Assembly: GCF_022179185.1 (NCBI RefSeq)
Contig: NZ_BPQJ01000051.1
Location: 1-45,434 of the forward strand
Direction of reading: 5' to 3'
Length of the DNA stretch: 45,434 nt
Origin: Methylobacterium frigidaeris
GTDB taxonomy: Bacteria; Pseudomonadota; Alphaproteobacteria; Rhizobiales; Beijerinckiaceae
Below the pieces are notes generated by a model. It saw only the letters and a list, made by a program, of their open reading frames with translations, was not told the origin of the DNA and ran no database searches. The position numbers were made by a program, and so were the translations under genes. Positions 45,383 through 45,434 of the stretch are shown piece after piece. Positions within the stretch are counted from its first letter, which is position 1. Every line of letters begins with the position of its first letter.

Positions 45383-45434
45383 TACCGCCGCGCCTTCGAA
45401 CGGACGCGTTCGAAGGTGCCAGGCAAGCCCGAAC
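45380..45434 (+). repeat. Partial two-hairpin repeat (left half)
   Basis: The last 55 bases begin TGATACC, overlap the pyruvate kinase stop codon and match the left end of the complete element at 24528-24582 with two differences. The stem CGCCTTCGAACG/CGTTCGAAGG is intact. The element continues past the window end. Confidence 0.85.

Overview
The window reads as replicon DNA from a high-GC alphaproteobacterium, most likely Methylobacterium or a close relative (Hyphomicrobiales). This is judged from the gene content: an RPA-type plasmid initiator beside RepA/RepB-type partition genes, a Tat-exported formate dehydrogenase alpha subunit, several solute-importer/catabolism cassettes and families of palindromic intergenic repeats. 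No database search was possible, so the genus is an inference. The rep/par module makes this a plasmid or megaplasmid. The two window ends are complementary halves of one repeat element, so the window may be a complete circle of about 45 kb.

Layout. (1) 52-7832, minus strand: an IclR regulator, two enolase-superfamily enzymes and a branched-chain-amino-acid-type ABC importer whose permease LivM and ATPase LivG are fused. (2) 8154-11742, plus strand: a tightly coupled thiolase-like protein, a DUF35 zinc-ribbon partner and an ADP-forming acyl-CoA synthetase. (3) 11858-17507: a TRAP importer (fused DctQM plus DctP), a divergent LysR regulator and a SAF-domain oxidoreductase. The same 15-bp sequence lies in opposite orientations in front of the TRAP operon and of the oxidoreductase. 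(4) 17510-21006: a large palindromic repeat, a small monooxygenase-fold protein, a beta-hydroxyacid dehydrogenase, a cluster of gene debris (IS3-family remnant, then a chimeric ORF of sorbosone-dehydrogenase and erythromycin-esterase pieces) and an unknown membrane protein. (5) 21392-25277: formate dehydrogenase alpha without its usual partner subunits, a 43-codon small ORF, a two-hairpin repeat and a frameshifted small gene. (6) 25211-32884: an LLM flavin monooxygenase, an acyl-CoA-dehydrogenase-like flavoprotein and a peptide-type ABC importer (SBP, two permeases, fused ATPases), which looks like an organosulfur-type scavenging operon with an elaborate leader. (7) 33936-38257: plasmid origin with eight iterons, RPA initiator, and divergent parA/parB. 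(8) 39348-45382: a tartrate-utilisation operon (MFS transporter, tartrate dehydrogenase, glycerate kinase/hydroxypyruvate reductase-family protein, pyruvate kinase) under a divergent GntR/FCD regulator.

Taken together it is an accessory replicon loaded with importers and short oxidative pathways for organic acids, possibly plant-derived, and sulfur compounds. The most unusual signals are the structured repeat whose outer end (TGATACC) coincides with stop codons, the shared operator of the TRAP/LysR/SAF cluster, the leader of the LLM operon and the chimeric debris ORF.
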